This document shows positions 43,502 through 51,840 of a stretch of 51,840 nt of DNA, one piece after another. The notes beneath the pieces were generated by a model that saw only the letters and a program-made list of their open reading frames with translations, searched no databases and was not told where the DNA came from. The position numbers were made by a program, and so were the translations under genes. The stretch comes from Chloroflexota bacterium (GTDB lineage Bacteria; Chloroflexota; Anaerolineae; J036; Brachytrichaceae). How positions within the stretch are numbered: position 1 is the stretch's first letter; each line of letters starts with the position of its first letter. The DNA is taken from the NCBI GenBank assembly GCA_021788625.1, contig JAJYKL010000018.1:1-51840 (forward strand), written 5' to 3'.

Positions 43502-43852
43502 ATGAGCACTTACACGAATGAGCCGCCGACGGGCCAGCCCGCCCAGAGTGGGTCGTCGGAACAGACTGGAGCGGGAACTAAACAGGAGCACACCTGGACC
43601 GAGCGCATCGAGATGACCGGCGGTGCAGTGGTTGAACAGCTGAAGAAGTTGATCGCCGAAGGGAACGTGCGCCGGGTGATCATCCGCAACGATAAGGGTG
43701 ACTCGCTGGTAGAGATCCCTCTTACCGCGGGCGTGGTGGTCAGCGGCGCGCTGGTATGGGCCTACCCCGTGCTGGCGGCGATCGGCGCCCTGGCGGCCTT
43801 GATGACGCACGTGAAGGTGGACGTCATCCGCACGACAGACGTGACGAAGTAG
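43502..43852 (+). CDS. DUF4342 family protein
   Basis: The protein is 116 residues. A disordered N-terminal tail of about 28 residues (Pro/Gly/Ser/Gln-rich) is followed by the DUF4342 core: RIEMTGGAVVEQLKKLIAEGNVRRVIIRN, DSLVEIPLTAGVVV, then a hydrophobic stretch of about 20 residues (ALVWAYPVLAAIGALAALM) and VKVDVIRT. The family is small and membrane-associated, found in clostridia and Chloroflexota; its function is unknown. Its 3' end faces the RHS gene, with a shared hairpin between them. Confidence 0.85.
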   Translation: MSTYTNEPPTGQPAQSGSSEQTGAGTKQEHTWTERIEMTGGAVVEQLKKLIAEGNVRRVIIRNDKGDSLVEIPLTAGVVVSGALVWAYPVLAAIGALAALMTHVKVDVIRTTDVTK

Positions 43853-43871
43853 TCGAGTGCAGGAAACGAGT

Positions 43872-43914
43872 GCCCGTGACCGAGGGGTCGGGGGAACGCC
43901 CCTCGGTCACGGGC
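43872..43914. terminator. 16-bp perfect stem between convergent genes
   Basis: GCCCGTGACCGAGGGG pairs exactly with CCCCTCGGTCACGGGC around an 11-nt loop. Placed between the ends of the DUF4342 gene (plus) and the RHS gene (minus), it could stop transcription from both sides. It has no T tract on either strand. Confidence 0.6.
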
Positions 43915-44048
43915 CCGCCAGCCGCGAACGCCTACAGGATGCCTTGCGGCGCGCCCTCCGGCGCGCGGGTGGGCGACCGGCTCACGCAGGTCCAGGTGTC
44001 ACGCGGCCCTAAGTCCGGCTCGCGCGAGCGACGAGAGAGACCCACCCT

Positions 44049-47000
44049 CTACCAGTTAACCGCGGCGCATTGCTTGTACGTCGCCTTTGAGCTGACGCCC
44101 ACTTTAAAGCTCTTTAGGAGCTTATCTCCGTCTATCATCTTAGAAGGATCAACCTTATACTTGGGCCTGCCCTCACCCCAACAACTACCGACGACGCATA
44201 ACTCAGGGGTTATCTTCCCCTGGCAGCCGTCGAGCGAGATCTGACCCTTGAGCTTCGTACTGATAAGGGGGCCGATCTCAACGCCAGTTTCGGCTTTGAG
44301 CGACCCGCCCTCCTTGTCCAGTCCGCTCGACGGGTCTAGCTCGAACGAGGTTCCCGCGCCAAATCCCAACTCGCCGCACCAGGAGAAGCCCTGCCTGGTG
44401 AAGGTCAGCCTCAGCCCGCCTCCGATGCCATCGTAGGTGTTTAGGCCGATGGAGAATAGCCCCCACGGGTCGGCCAGTTGGGCGGGGTTGTTGCCCACGT
44501 ACGCGTACAGGTTGACCTGCCGCCCCTCGAACAGCACGGGGTCGCGCGCGGTCCAGCGGCCCTCCAGCGGGTCGTAGTCGCGCGCCCCGAAGTGCACCAG
44601 CCCGGTCAGGTTGTCCGTCAGCCCGCCAGCGAAGCCGATCGGCAGGTCGAAGCCGGGGTTGCTGTCGCTGAGCACGTCGCCGAACGCGTCGTACTCCAGG
44701 CGCTTGACCACGACGCCGTCCGCGCCGGCGACGAGGCGCGGCGTGCCCAGGAAGTCCGTGGCCACGTAGTACCAGGCCGCGCCGCGCTGGAACGCCAGCA
44801 GGCGCCCACCCTCGTCGTAGGTGTAGGCCGTGCGCACGCCGGACGGGTCGCGCGAGGCCGTGACCTGGAAGGGGTTGCCGGGGTTGCCGTAGAGGTACTG
44901 CGTGGTGCCGCTGACATCCGTCCGCGCGACGCGCCGGCCCAGCCCGTCGTAGGCGTAGGTGGCCGCCTGCCCGCCCACCACCGCCCGCAGCAGTTCGCCG
45001 CGGGCGCTGTACTGGAAGGTGTCGCCTCCGCGCTGCAGCAGGGTACCGGCTGCGCTGAACTGGTAGCTCACGCCGCCCTGCTGGAGCAGGCGGTCCTGGC
45101 CGTCGTACGTCGCCGCCTCGGCCGGGCCCGCGCCCACCTGGCGGCCGGTGCGGTTGCCGTTCGCGTCGTAGCCGTACTGCTCGACCGGCGAGCCGTCGCG
45201 CCACACGGCCAGCAACTGCCCGTCTGCGTCAAAGGTGTAGCTGAGGGTGTGCGTGCCGCCCGGCAGGGCTTCGACCTTCTGCCGGAGGCGGCCGGCGCTG
45301 TCGTAGCTCATCTGCTCCTGGTACAGGGACTGCCCGGCGACGGTCACCCCCCGCGCGGAGAGGGTGGCCAGGGAGTTGTAGGCGTAGGTGGCAGTCAGGA
45401 CGCCGTCGCCGATCAGGGTGGGGTCGCCGCCCGGGCCGCCGCGCGCGTAGGTGAAGCCGCCGTAGCGGGTCACGAGCCCGTCCGCGTCGCGCGCGAGGGT
45501 GACCGGCGGGTCGGCGTCCAGGGCGACGCCGGACAACTGCAGGTCATTGCCGTAGGTGTAGGTGTAGCGGCCCGTCGCCGCGCCAGACCAGGTGAGCCCG
45601 GCCAGGTTGGCGCTGTCATACGTGAGGCTGACGGACTGGGCGGCGCCCACGGTGGGGTTCCACGTGATGCCCGTCTGACGGTCGGTCGAGTCCGTGTAGA
45701 CGTAGGAAACGGTCGCGCTGGGGTAGCTGAGGGCGGTGACGCGTCCGCCCGCGTCGTAGCTATACGCCTCAAGCAGTGACCCGGGCAGGGTCACGCCGGT
45801 CCGTTCGCGGTCGGCGTCGTAGACCCAGGTGTAGGCGTAGGGCGCACCACCCGGCGGGGTGTAGCCGGCCGGCTGGTCCAGCGGGTCGTAGGTGAAGAAG
45901 TGTGATAGATCATTGGGCGGGGTGACCTGCGTCAGGTTGCTGTTGGCGTCGTAGGCAAAGCGGTACAGGTTGTTGCTGGGCAAGGTGGTCTGGATGAGCC
46001 GCCCGGCGGCGTCGTACCCGTAGTGCGTTTGACCGCCGGACGCATCCGCCCGCGTGTAGACTTCGCCCGTGACGTCGTAGGTGTAGGTGATCCCACTGCT
46101 GCCCTGCAGCCGGGCGAGGAAGCGGCCATGACTGTCATAGGCGTACAGGACCGGGTCCTCGCCGCCGCGCTCGATGCGGGTCACGCGGCCGTGGGCGTCC
46201 AGCGTGGCCACCGACCGCCGGCCGGCGGGGCTGGTGTTGGTGATCGTGCGCGTGGCGGCGGTGTAACGGCTTACCGCCGTGCCCCCGCCCGAACTCAAGG
46301 TCTCGGTCATGGCGGCGAGGCTGAAAGGTCCATTCACGTCGGTGAGGATGACCGTACGCGTGATCAGGCGCGTGGCCACCAGGCCGCCGGGCGTGGTGAC
46401 GACCAGCGAAGTCTCGATGGGCGCGAGCATCCCCCAGCGCGGGTCGGGGCTCGTGGTCAGGGTGGCGAGGGTGCCATCCGGACTGGTGAGTTGCGAGGTT
46501 CCGTCATTCCCGTACACGGCCACCGTGGTGGCGCCGCTCGGGTCGGTCGTGGTGCGGCGCGCGCCGCCGGCCGGCAGCCGCTCCACCGTGTACGTGGTCT
46601 GCCGTCCCAGCGCCGTGGTGACGGTGACCCGGAAGCCGCTCGCCGTCTCGGCGCGGGTGAGTGTCTTGGAGCCGCCCGCCGGGTCGTCGTCACGGACCAG
46701 CCGGCCGTCCGAGGCGTAGGTGTACTGATAGAGACCGCCCCGCGGGTCGGTGAACGTCTGGAGTAGGCCGTCGGGGCTGGACGCGAGTTGGATCGCCCCG
46801 CCTGCGGGATCCGTGATGCTCGAGAGGTAACCGTTCGCGTCCACCTGCAGGGCCGTGCGCTGGCCGTAGGGGCCGACGATGGCGGTCGGGTTACCGGCAG
46901 CGTCGTGCTCGATGGTGGTGATGTTACCGTCGCCGTCCGTCACTTGGATTAGTCGTCCATCGCCGTCATAACTGAATTGATAGCGCACGGCTCCGGTGAG

Positions 47001-50000
47001 GGCGTCCAACGTCCGAAGGTGCCTGCCGGTCGAGTCGAAGTGGTAAACCTCGCCGCCGTCCTCGGCTGGGATCAATATATCGCCCACGCCGAACCCGGCG
47101 AGCAGCGGAACCACCCGGCGGACACGGTTGTTCCAGGTGTCGCCGATATAGAGGCTGCCGTCCGGCCCCACAGCTACGCCAGCAGGCCAATAGAGCTGGG
47201 CCTGCGTGGCGGGGATGCCGTCGCCGTTGTACCCATACGTGCCTTTACCGGCCAGGGTAGATATGACCCCGTCTGGCCCCACCAGGCGGATGCGGTTATT
47301 AACTTCGTCGGCTATGTAGAGGCTACCGTCTAGCCCCACGGCCACGCTGGTGGGATAGTAAAGCGACGCCTGCGTGGCGGGGATACCGTCACCCCAGTAC
47401 CCACTCGCGGCGTTTCCGGCTACGGTTGAGATTATCCCGTCCGGTCCCACCCGGCGGATGCGGCTGTTGTAGGTGTCGGCGATGTAGAGGCTGCCGTCCG
47501 GCCCCACGGCCACACCTTGAGGATTGTCGATGTATGCGACTGCGGCGGAAAACCCATCACCGTTGTATGCCGCCGTGCCGGTGCCTGCCACGGTTGAGAT
47601 GACCCCGTCCGGGCCCACCCGGCGGATGCGGTTGTTACCTGTGTCGGCGATGTAGAGGCTGCCGTCCGGCCCCACGGCCACGCCGTAAGGTTTGTAGAGT
47701 TGGGCCTGCGTGGCAGGCATTCCGTCGCCGCTGTACCCCCACGTGCCGGTGCCGGCCACCGTAGTGATAATGCCATCCGGGCCCACCCGTCGGATGCGGT
47801 TGTTATTTGTGTCGGCGATGTAGAGGCTGCCGTCCGGGCCCACGGCCACGCCGGAGGGAGCGCAGAGCGCGGCCTGCGTGGCCAGCATACCGTCGCCGTT
47901 ATACCCGCACGTGCCGTTGCCGGCCGCGGTGGTGATGATGCCATCCGGGCCCACCCGGCGGACGCGATAGTTGTAGTAGTCGGCGATGTAGAGGCTGCCG
48001 TCCGGCCCCACGGCCACGCCGGAAGGCCAATCGAGCTGGGCCTGTGTGGCGGGAATGCCTTCGCCGTTGTACCCGCGTGTGCCGGTACCAGCCGCGGTCC
48101 GGATGATCGGCATGCGGCGGCTATTAGCACTGTGCCGCGTGCCGTCACCCAGGTAGAGGACCCGATCGCCGGGGTCGTACGTGTGGTGAACGTCCAGATC
48201 CCAGCCACCCAGCCCAACGGAACGGGACTGCCAACCGCCCAGTGAGCCTTGCCACCGCTGAAACAGCGTAACCTCCAGTTGTGATCTGCAATACGCAGCA
48301 GGAGTGCCATTGGCAGGCATCTGGCCAAAGACCGCGCTAAATGACGCACCCGATCTCTCTGACGGCGTCCAATAATGGCAAGGGTAAACATAGCCGATTG
48401 TCACGTTAACCGGCTGTCTACCCTGTACGGTACGGCCGTAGCCGTCTTTGCCGTCCCACGTGAAGGCATAACTCTGGTCAGGCGCGGCCGGGAAGGATTG
48501 GCTGAAGTCCCGACCGGCCACATGTATCACCAGGTCGATTCGCAGGAGGCTGGCGGGGACGCTGGCCCCGCTAAGGGGGATCGTCAGGCGATAGGTGTTG
48601 TGATCACCGTTGACACGAGCACTGGAGTACATCAGGCGGAAGGGCGTGCCCGCCAGGCCGGCGGCCTGCCCCAACGTCTGGGACTCGCAGCCGATGAGCG
48701 ATCCTTCTGTGGGGCAGTCGCTGTCCAGCGGGGAATCCCCCGTCCGGGGCAGCGGCTGGTTGGGTGTAGTGGCATCGGGCGGCGGGCCGTAGGGCCAGTT
48801 GAAGTCCCACGGCGAAAAGTGCGTGACGGGAATCCGCCACAGGGTCTGCCCGGCCGGGTAGAGCGAACCCAGGCGCTGCCGCTCGGCGTCGGTCACGCCC
48901 AGGGCGGCGCCGTTGTCCACGGCGCCGCTGCCGGTGGTGTCCAGGTTCGCGAGCCCGCCGGTGATGCTAACGACCTTCACCACGCGGCCGTCCGATGAGG
49001 CCACCCACTGGCCCAGCACCCGGTCGTAGTAACCGACAGGAATAGGCATCCCCACCGCGAAGCCCAGGAAGTTCTGCGCGTAGTGGATCAGCGGCTGGCT
49101 GAAGCGCACGTTCAGCGCCCCCGCGGCGACCGCCTCGTCCATGGTGTACTCGGCGGCGTAGGTGTAGCCGCTCGGCGCCGGCAGCTCACCCGGCATGGCC
49201 TGCGGGCCGGCGCTGCCGACCGTGTATTCCGTCAGCCGCACGTGGAACTGGGTGATAGCTTGCGTCACCCCCCCGCTGAGGATCAGCGTCGCCGTGGTGC
49301 CGGGCGGGATGAGCAGCGTTGCCTGGCGCGTGCCGTCGCTGTCGGAGATCACGCTCCCCTGCGCCACCTGGAGGTCGGGCGAGGTGAGGTCAATCGAGGT
49401 TACGCGCCTGTCTGCCGGTATGAGGACCACGTCCGGCAGCCAGGCGTAGTCCTGCCACGGCGCCTGCACCTGGCGCTGGGCGGGCAGGTAGCCATCCCTG
49501 CCATAGTTGACCGTCAGCAGCCCGCCGCCGTTCACGGCCAGGTCGAACATGCCATCCGCCCGGCTCAGGGTCTGACCGAACTCGGGGTGATTCAAGATGG
49601 TGACCCGGACGGCGGGCAGAGCGGAACCGTCGCGGTTGAGTACCCTGCCGCGCAACACCGCGGAGCGCGTGAGCTCGATCGTGCCAGGCAGGACGCCCGT
49701 CTGGATCGGGTCGGACCCGGAGTAGAGGAAGTCCGTGGCCGAGATCAGGCTCGTGGCCACGGACGGATCCAGCGTCGGCGCGACGTCGGCGGGGTCGGGC
49801 GGCACGTACTCCTGCACGACGACCCGCCCGTTCACCTGCGGCGAGCCGGCTAGATGGTACGGCCAGATGCCTGCCGCTGTGTACGTGTATGTGAACACCC
49901 CGCCCGGCGGCAGCGTGGCCGAGAACAGGCCGTCCGCGTCCGCTGCAGGCGCCACGCCATACGGCGCGGTATAACTCCCCACGGCACCGCCACCTCCGAC

Positions 50001-50420
50001 GAGGACGAGTGGCAGGTAGATGCGGTACGACCACCCGCTCACGAGCACCTGCGGCTGGGCGCTGCTGTTATACCAGGACACTTCGTCGCCGACCGTCGTC
50101 GTCAGCACCGCGGGTGTGAAGCCCGACAGTGTCAGGCTGATTCGCGCTGTCGTGCTGAGGGCGCTTAGGGCACTGAGGGGCTGAGACGCGGGTATGGACA
50201 TGGGATCCGCCGGCAGGTCTGTGGCAGTTCCGGTTGATGTCCAGGCCGCTGTCGCGGTGGTCGCGGTTGAGGTTGAGGCTGAGCCCCAGGCGGTAATCGT
50301 AGATCGCGATGCCTGGGAGCCGAAGCGCTGGTCCTGTTCGTCCGGAGCGGAATCCGGCAGGGTGGCCGGGACGGCCCAGTTCAACGCCAACAACAACACT
50401 GCCAATGCGTGTCGTACCAT
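44049..50420 (-). CDS. Secreted teneurin-like NHL/RHS (YD-repeat) giant protein
   Basis: The protein is 2123 residues; the ATG at 50420 follows AGGAG. After a signal peptide (about 1-25) come a cupredoxin-like domain (about 95-205, with IYLPLVL linker; the copper Cys is missing: GIWPYHLAGSPQVNG), a carboxypeptidase-regulatory-like domain (about 245-335), a region to about 770 with a Tc-toxin/RHS-type sandwich, a six-blade NHL propeller (about 770-1105), then YD repeats to about 1940 (YDSHGRF, YTYDVTGE, YGYDAAGRL, YDANSNL, YDGLGRRVAR). The RHS core is HFGARDYDPLEGRWTARDP...NLYAYVGNNPAQLADPWGL. The last ~137 residues (LNTYDGIGGGLRL..., four Cys) are the variable tip. It probably forms a closed shell that holds the tip. 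No ligand or toxin function is proven. Confidence 0.9.
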   Translation of the reverse strand: MVRHALAVLLLALNWAVPATLPDSAPDEQDQRFGSQASRSTITAWGSASTSTATTATAAWTSTGTATDLPADPMSIPASQPLSALSALSTTARISLTLSGFTPAVLTTTVGDEVSWYNSSAQPQVLVSGWSYRIYLPLVLVGGGGAVGSYTAPYGVAPAADADGLFSATLPPGGVFTYTYTAAGIWPYHLAGSPQVNGRVVVQEYVPPDPADVAPTLDPSVATSLISATDFLYSGSDPIQTGVLPGTIELTRSAVLRGRVLNRDGSALPAVRVTILNHPEFGQTLSRADGMFDLAVNGGGLLTVNYGRDGYLPAQRQVQAPWQDYAWLPDVVLIPADRRVTSIDLTSPDLQVAQGSVISDSDGTRQATLLIPPGTTATLILSGGVTQAITQFHVRLTEYTVGSAGPQAMPGELPAPSGYTYAAEYTMDEAVAAGALNVRFSQPLIHYAQNFLGFAVGMPIPVGYYDRVLGQWVASSDGRVVKVVSITGGLANLDTTGSGAVDNGAALGVTDAERQRLGSLYPAGQTLWRIPVTHFSPWDFNWPYGPPPDATTPNQPLPRTGDSPLDSDCPTEGSLIGCESQTLGQAAGLAGTPFRLMYSSARVNGDHNTYRLTIPLSGASVPASLLRIDLVIHVAGRDFSQSFPAAPDQSYAFTWDGKDGYGRTVQGRQPVNVTIGYVYPCHYWTPSERSGASFSAVFGQMPANGTPAAYCRSQLEVTLFQRWQGSLGGWQSRSVGLGGWDLDVHHTYDPGDRVLYLGDGTRHSANSRRMPIIRTAAGTGTRGYNGEGIPATQAQLDWPSGVAVGPDGSLYIADYYNYRVRRVGPDGIITTAAGNGTCGYNGDGMLATQAALCAPSGVAVGPDGSLYIADTNNNRIRRVGPDGIITTVAGTGTWGYSGDGMPATQAQLYKPYGVAVGPDGSLYIADTGNNRIRRVGPDGVISTVAGTGTAAYNGDGFSAAVAYIDNPQGVAVGPDGSLYIADTYNSRIRRVGPDGIISTVAGNAASGYWGDGIPATQASLYYPTSVAVGLDGSLYIADEVNNRIRLVGPDGVISTLAGKGTYGYNGDGIPATQAQLYWPAGVAVGPDGSLYIGDTWNNRVRRVVPLLAGFGVGDILIPAEDGGEVYHFDSTGRHLRTLDALTGAVRYQFSYDGDGRLIQVTDGDGNITTIEHDAAGNPTAIVGPYGQRTALQVDANGYLSSITDPAGGAIQLASSPDGLLQTFTDPRGGLYQYTYASDGRLVRDDDPAGGSKTLTRAETASGFRVTVTTALGRQTTYTVERLPAGGARRTTTDPSGATTVAVYGNDGTSQLTSPDGTLATLTTSPDPRWGMLAPIETSLVVTTPGGLVATRLITRTVILTDVNGPFSLAAMTETLSSGGGTAVSRYTAATRTITNTSPAGRRSVATLDAHGRVTRIERGGEDPVLYAYDSHGRFLARLQGSSGITYTYDVTGEVYTRADASGGQTHYGYDAAGRLIQTTLPSNNLYRFAYDANSNLTQVTPPNDLSHFFTYDPLDQPAGYTPPGGAPYAYTWVYDADRERTGVTLPGSLLEAYSYDAGGRVTALSYPSATVSYVYTDSTDRQTGITWNPTVGAAQSVSLTYDSANLAGLTWSGAATGRYTYTYGNDLQLSGVALDADPPVTLARDADGLVTRYGGFTYARGGPGGDPTLIGDGVLTATYAYNSLATLSARGVTVAGQSLYQEQMSYDSAGRLRQKVEALPGGTHTLSYTFDADGQLLAVWRDGSPVEQYGYDANGNRTGRQVGAGPAEAATYDGQDRLLQQGGVSYQFSAAGTLLQRGGDTFQYSARGELLRAVVGGQAATYAYDGLGRRVARTDVSGTTQYLYGNPGNPFQVTASRDPSGVRTAYTYDEGGRLLAFQRGAAWYYVATDFLGTPRLVAGADGVVVKRLEYDAFGDVLSDSNPGFDLPIGFAGGLTDNLTGLVHFGARDYDPLEGRWTARDPVLFEGRQVNLYAYVGNNPAQLADPWGLFSIGLNTYDGIGGGLRLTFTRQGFSWCGELGFGAGTSFELDPSSGLDKEGGSLKAETGVEIGPLISTKLKGQISLDGCQGKITPELCVVGSCWGEGRPKYKVDPSKMIDGDKLLKSFKVGVSSKATYKQCAAVNW
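47105..48110 (-). repeat. Six 168-bp tandem repeats encoding the NHL propeller
   Basis: Each ~56-residue unit reads (I/V)I(T/S)T(A/V)AG-x-G(T)-x-GYNGDG-x-(P/L)ATQA(Q/A)L, then GVAVGPDGSLYIADT-x-NNR(I/V)RRVGPDG. DNA identity between units is high enough for recombination or assembly collapse. The fourth unit (FSAAVAYIDNPQG) is the most divergent. Confidence 0.9.
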
Positions 50421-50570
50421 GTGAGTGCTCCTGCATTGACCAGCCTGCAGCGATGCAAGTCGGCCGCCCCCTGGAAAATCAGGGCTGCGAATTGTCTGCG
50501 GTGATCATAAGGCGCGCACCGAGATTGTCAACATTGTGAAAGACGGCACAAGCATGACCGCTGCACACTT

Positions 50571-50576
50571 TATAAT
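50571..50576 (+). promoter_or_regulatory. -10 element of guaA
   Basis: TATAAT stands 11 nt before the guaA ATG at 50588, so the leader would be only about 5 nt. No Shine-Dalgarno is present. A matching -35 at 16-18 bp is not clear. Confidence 0.45.
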
Positions 50577-50587
50577 TCAGCTCAGCT

Positions 50588-51840
50588 ATGGAAAGCCACA
50601 CCGACAGCATCGCCGTACTGGACTTTGGTTCACAGTATTCGCAGCTTATCGCCCGGCGTGTACGCGAGGCGCACGTGTATTGCGAGCTCTTCCCGTGGGA
50701 TGCGCCGGCCGAGCAGGTGATGGCCCTGAACCCGCGCGGTTACATCCTGTCGGGTGGGCCGAACAGCGTATACGACCCCGGCGCGCCAACGCTGCCGGAT
50801 TACGTGGTGACCAGCGGGCTGCCGGTACTGGGCATCTGCTACGGCATGCAATTGCTGGCCCGTGCACTGGGCGGGGTCGTGGAACCTTCCACGCAGCGTG
50901 AGTACGGCCAGACCGATGTGGAATTGGATCCCGCCACTTTATGGGGAGGCATCAACGGTAAAGTCTCGGTGTGGATGTCACACGGCGATCGGGTAGAGAA
51001 GCTTCCGGAAGGGTTCAAGTCGATCGCACGCAGCAGCAACTCGCCCATTGCTGGTATGGCCGATGAGACGCGCCGGCTATATGCCATCCAGTTTCACCCC
51101 GAGGTGAATCACACTCAGCACGGACGCGAGATGATCAACCAGTACGTGCATCAGGTATGCGGCTGTGATGCAGACTGGACGCCAGCCAACATTATTGAGG
51201 AGAGTGTTGCCCGCATCCGCGAAAAGGTGGGTAATCGTCCCGTATTGTGTGGGTTGTCAGGTGGGGTGGATTCGTCTGTAACGGCCGCCCTGGTGCATCG
51301 CGCGGTGGGTAACCAGCTCACGTGCGTGTTTGTCGATACAGGCCTTCTGCGCAAGGGCGAGGCGGAGCAAGTGGTGGAGACGTTTCAGCGCGAACAAGGC
51401 ATGCGCCTGATCGCAGTTAACGCCACCGAAGAGTTTCTGGATGTACTGCAGGGTGTGGCAGACCCGGAGGAGAAACGCCGGCGAATTGGTGAGAAGTTCG
51501 TGCGTGTTTTTGAGTCCCAGATCGCCAACCTCGGATCTCAGATATCGACGAACACATCTGGCCGTAAATCCACGCTACTGGCTCAGGGGACGCTCTACCC
51601 CGACGTGATCGAAAGTCGTGGACCGGAGCGGCAGGCAGCAGCCAAGATCAAGACCCACCACAATGTGGGCGGCCTGCCGAAGAACATGCAGTTTGAGTTA
51701 CTGGAGCCCCTGCGCTACCTTTTCAAGGACGAGGGACGGTCGGTGGGTAGCGCTTTGGGTTTGCCCGATGCAATCGTGTGGCGTCAGCCATTTCCCGGAC
51801 CAGGCCTGGCCGTGCGCGTGTTGGGCGAGGTGACCTGGGA
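50588..51840 (+). CDS. guaA: GMP synthase (glutamine-hydrolysing), 3' end cut by window edge
   Basis: Converts XMP, glutamine and ATP to GMP in purine synthesis. 417 codons are present of about 510-530 usual. The class I amidotransferase domain starts [20 protein letters not shown], with catalytic Cys C84 in [11 protein letters not shown] and the His-Glu pair in [11 protein letters not shown]. The ATP pyrophosphatase domain has the P-loop [15 protein letters not shown], then [14 protein letters not shown] and [13 protein letters not shown], with [16 protein letters not shown] near the window end. The dimerisation domain is missing because of the window edge. Confidence 0.97.
   Translation, partial: MESHTDSIAVLDFGSQYSQLIARRVREAHVYCELFPWDAPAEQVMALNPRGYILSGGPNSVYDPGAPTLPDYVVTSGLPVLGICYGMQLLARALGGVVEPSTQREYGQTDVELDPATLWGGINGKVSVWMSHGDRVEKLPEGFKSIARSSNSPIAGMADETRRLYAIQFHPEVNHTQHGREMINQYVHQVCGCDADWTPANIIEESVARIREKVGNRPVLCGLSGGVDSSVTAALVHRAVGNQLTCVFVDTGLLRKGEAEQVVETFQREQGMRLIAVNATEEFLDVLQGVADPEEKRRRIGEKFVRVFESQIANLGSQISTNTSGRKSTLLAQGTLYPDVIESRGPERQAAAKIKTHHNVGGLPKNMQFELLEPLRYLFKDEGRSVGSALGLPDAIVWRQPFPGPGLAVRVLGEVTW

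Noticed and set aside
44278..46766. Long open frames on both strands within the RHS gene (up to 433 codons)
   Set aside because: They are by-products of very high GC; only the minus frame of 2123 codons shows YD repeats and the RHS core.
47105..48110. CRISPR-like regular repeats
   Set aside because: The 168-bp period is in frame and encodes NHL propeller blades; there are no short identical repeats with unique spacers.

Overview
The window looks like a piece of a Chloroflexota chromosome (Anaerolineae-like is my best guess). The grounds are the gene families present: an origin-type rpmH-rnpA-yidD-(PQQ propeller)-yidC-jag-parAB cluster, a Uma2-family remnant, a creatininase-family protein, DUF4342, a very large non-thioester alpha-2-macroglobulin, and an NHL/RHS surface protein with a 'YLPLVL' linker. 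The assignment is inferred from content; no rRNA or tRNA gene is visible.

Layout. 1-6.8 kb: the 5' part of apgM, a GT-C membrane glycosyltransferase, a B12-binding radical SAM protein, an anSME-like radical SAM/SPASM protein with a SEC-C tail, and a Trm11-like methylase. 6.85-10.3 kb: a divergent pair made of an FHA + winged-helix regulator and a Ser/Thr kinase, followed by two small membrane proteins. 10.7-17.8 kb: the origin-proximal cluster rpmH, rnpA, yidD, PQQ-propeller lipoprotein, yidC, jag/khpB, a PfkB kinase, parA, parB, all on the plus strand. 18.5-28.2 kb: M24 peptidase, amidohydrolase, a secreted two-repeat protein, GH10 and GH43 glycosidases, a MalK/MsmX-like ABC ATPase, an AAC(3)-type protein and a broken Uma2 gene. 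28.4-37.7 kb (minus): PcrA/UvrD helicase, creatininase-family hydrolase, and a 2045-residue alpha-2-macroglobulin lipoprotein. 38-43 kb: miaA, a GNAT, selB and a coiled-coil protein. 43.5-51.8 kb: DUF4342, a 2123-residue teneurin-like NHL/RHS protein, and the 5' part of guaA.

Working together. The kinase and the FHA transcription factor plausibly form a phosphothreonine-controlled regulatory pair, comparable in logic to mycobacterial PknH/EmbR but with the domains in reverse order; both genes start 7 nt after an identical TAGAAT hexamer, suggesting leaderless transcripts. rnpA, yidD, yidC and jag serve RNA processing and membrane-protein insertion, and parAB chromosome segregation. GH10, GH43 and the sugar-type ABC ATPase suggest cytoplasmic breakdown of imported xylo- or arabino-oligosaccharides. 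selB implies a selenocysteine pathway whose other parts lie outside the window.

The most interesting items are the FHA/kinase module, the teneurin-like RHS protein whose last ~135 codons switch to lower GC with no partner gene, the alpha-2-macroglobulin that has lost its thioester, and several dispersed hairpin repeats, including a 57-bp element present in two opposite copies 15 kb apart.
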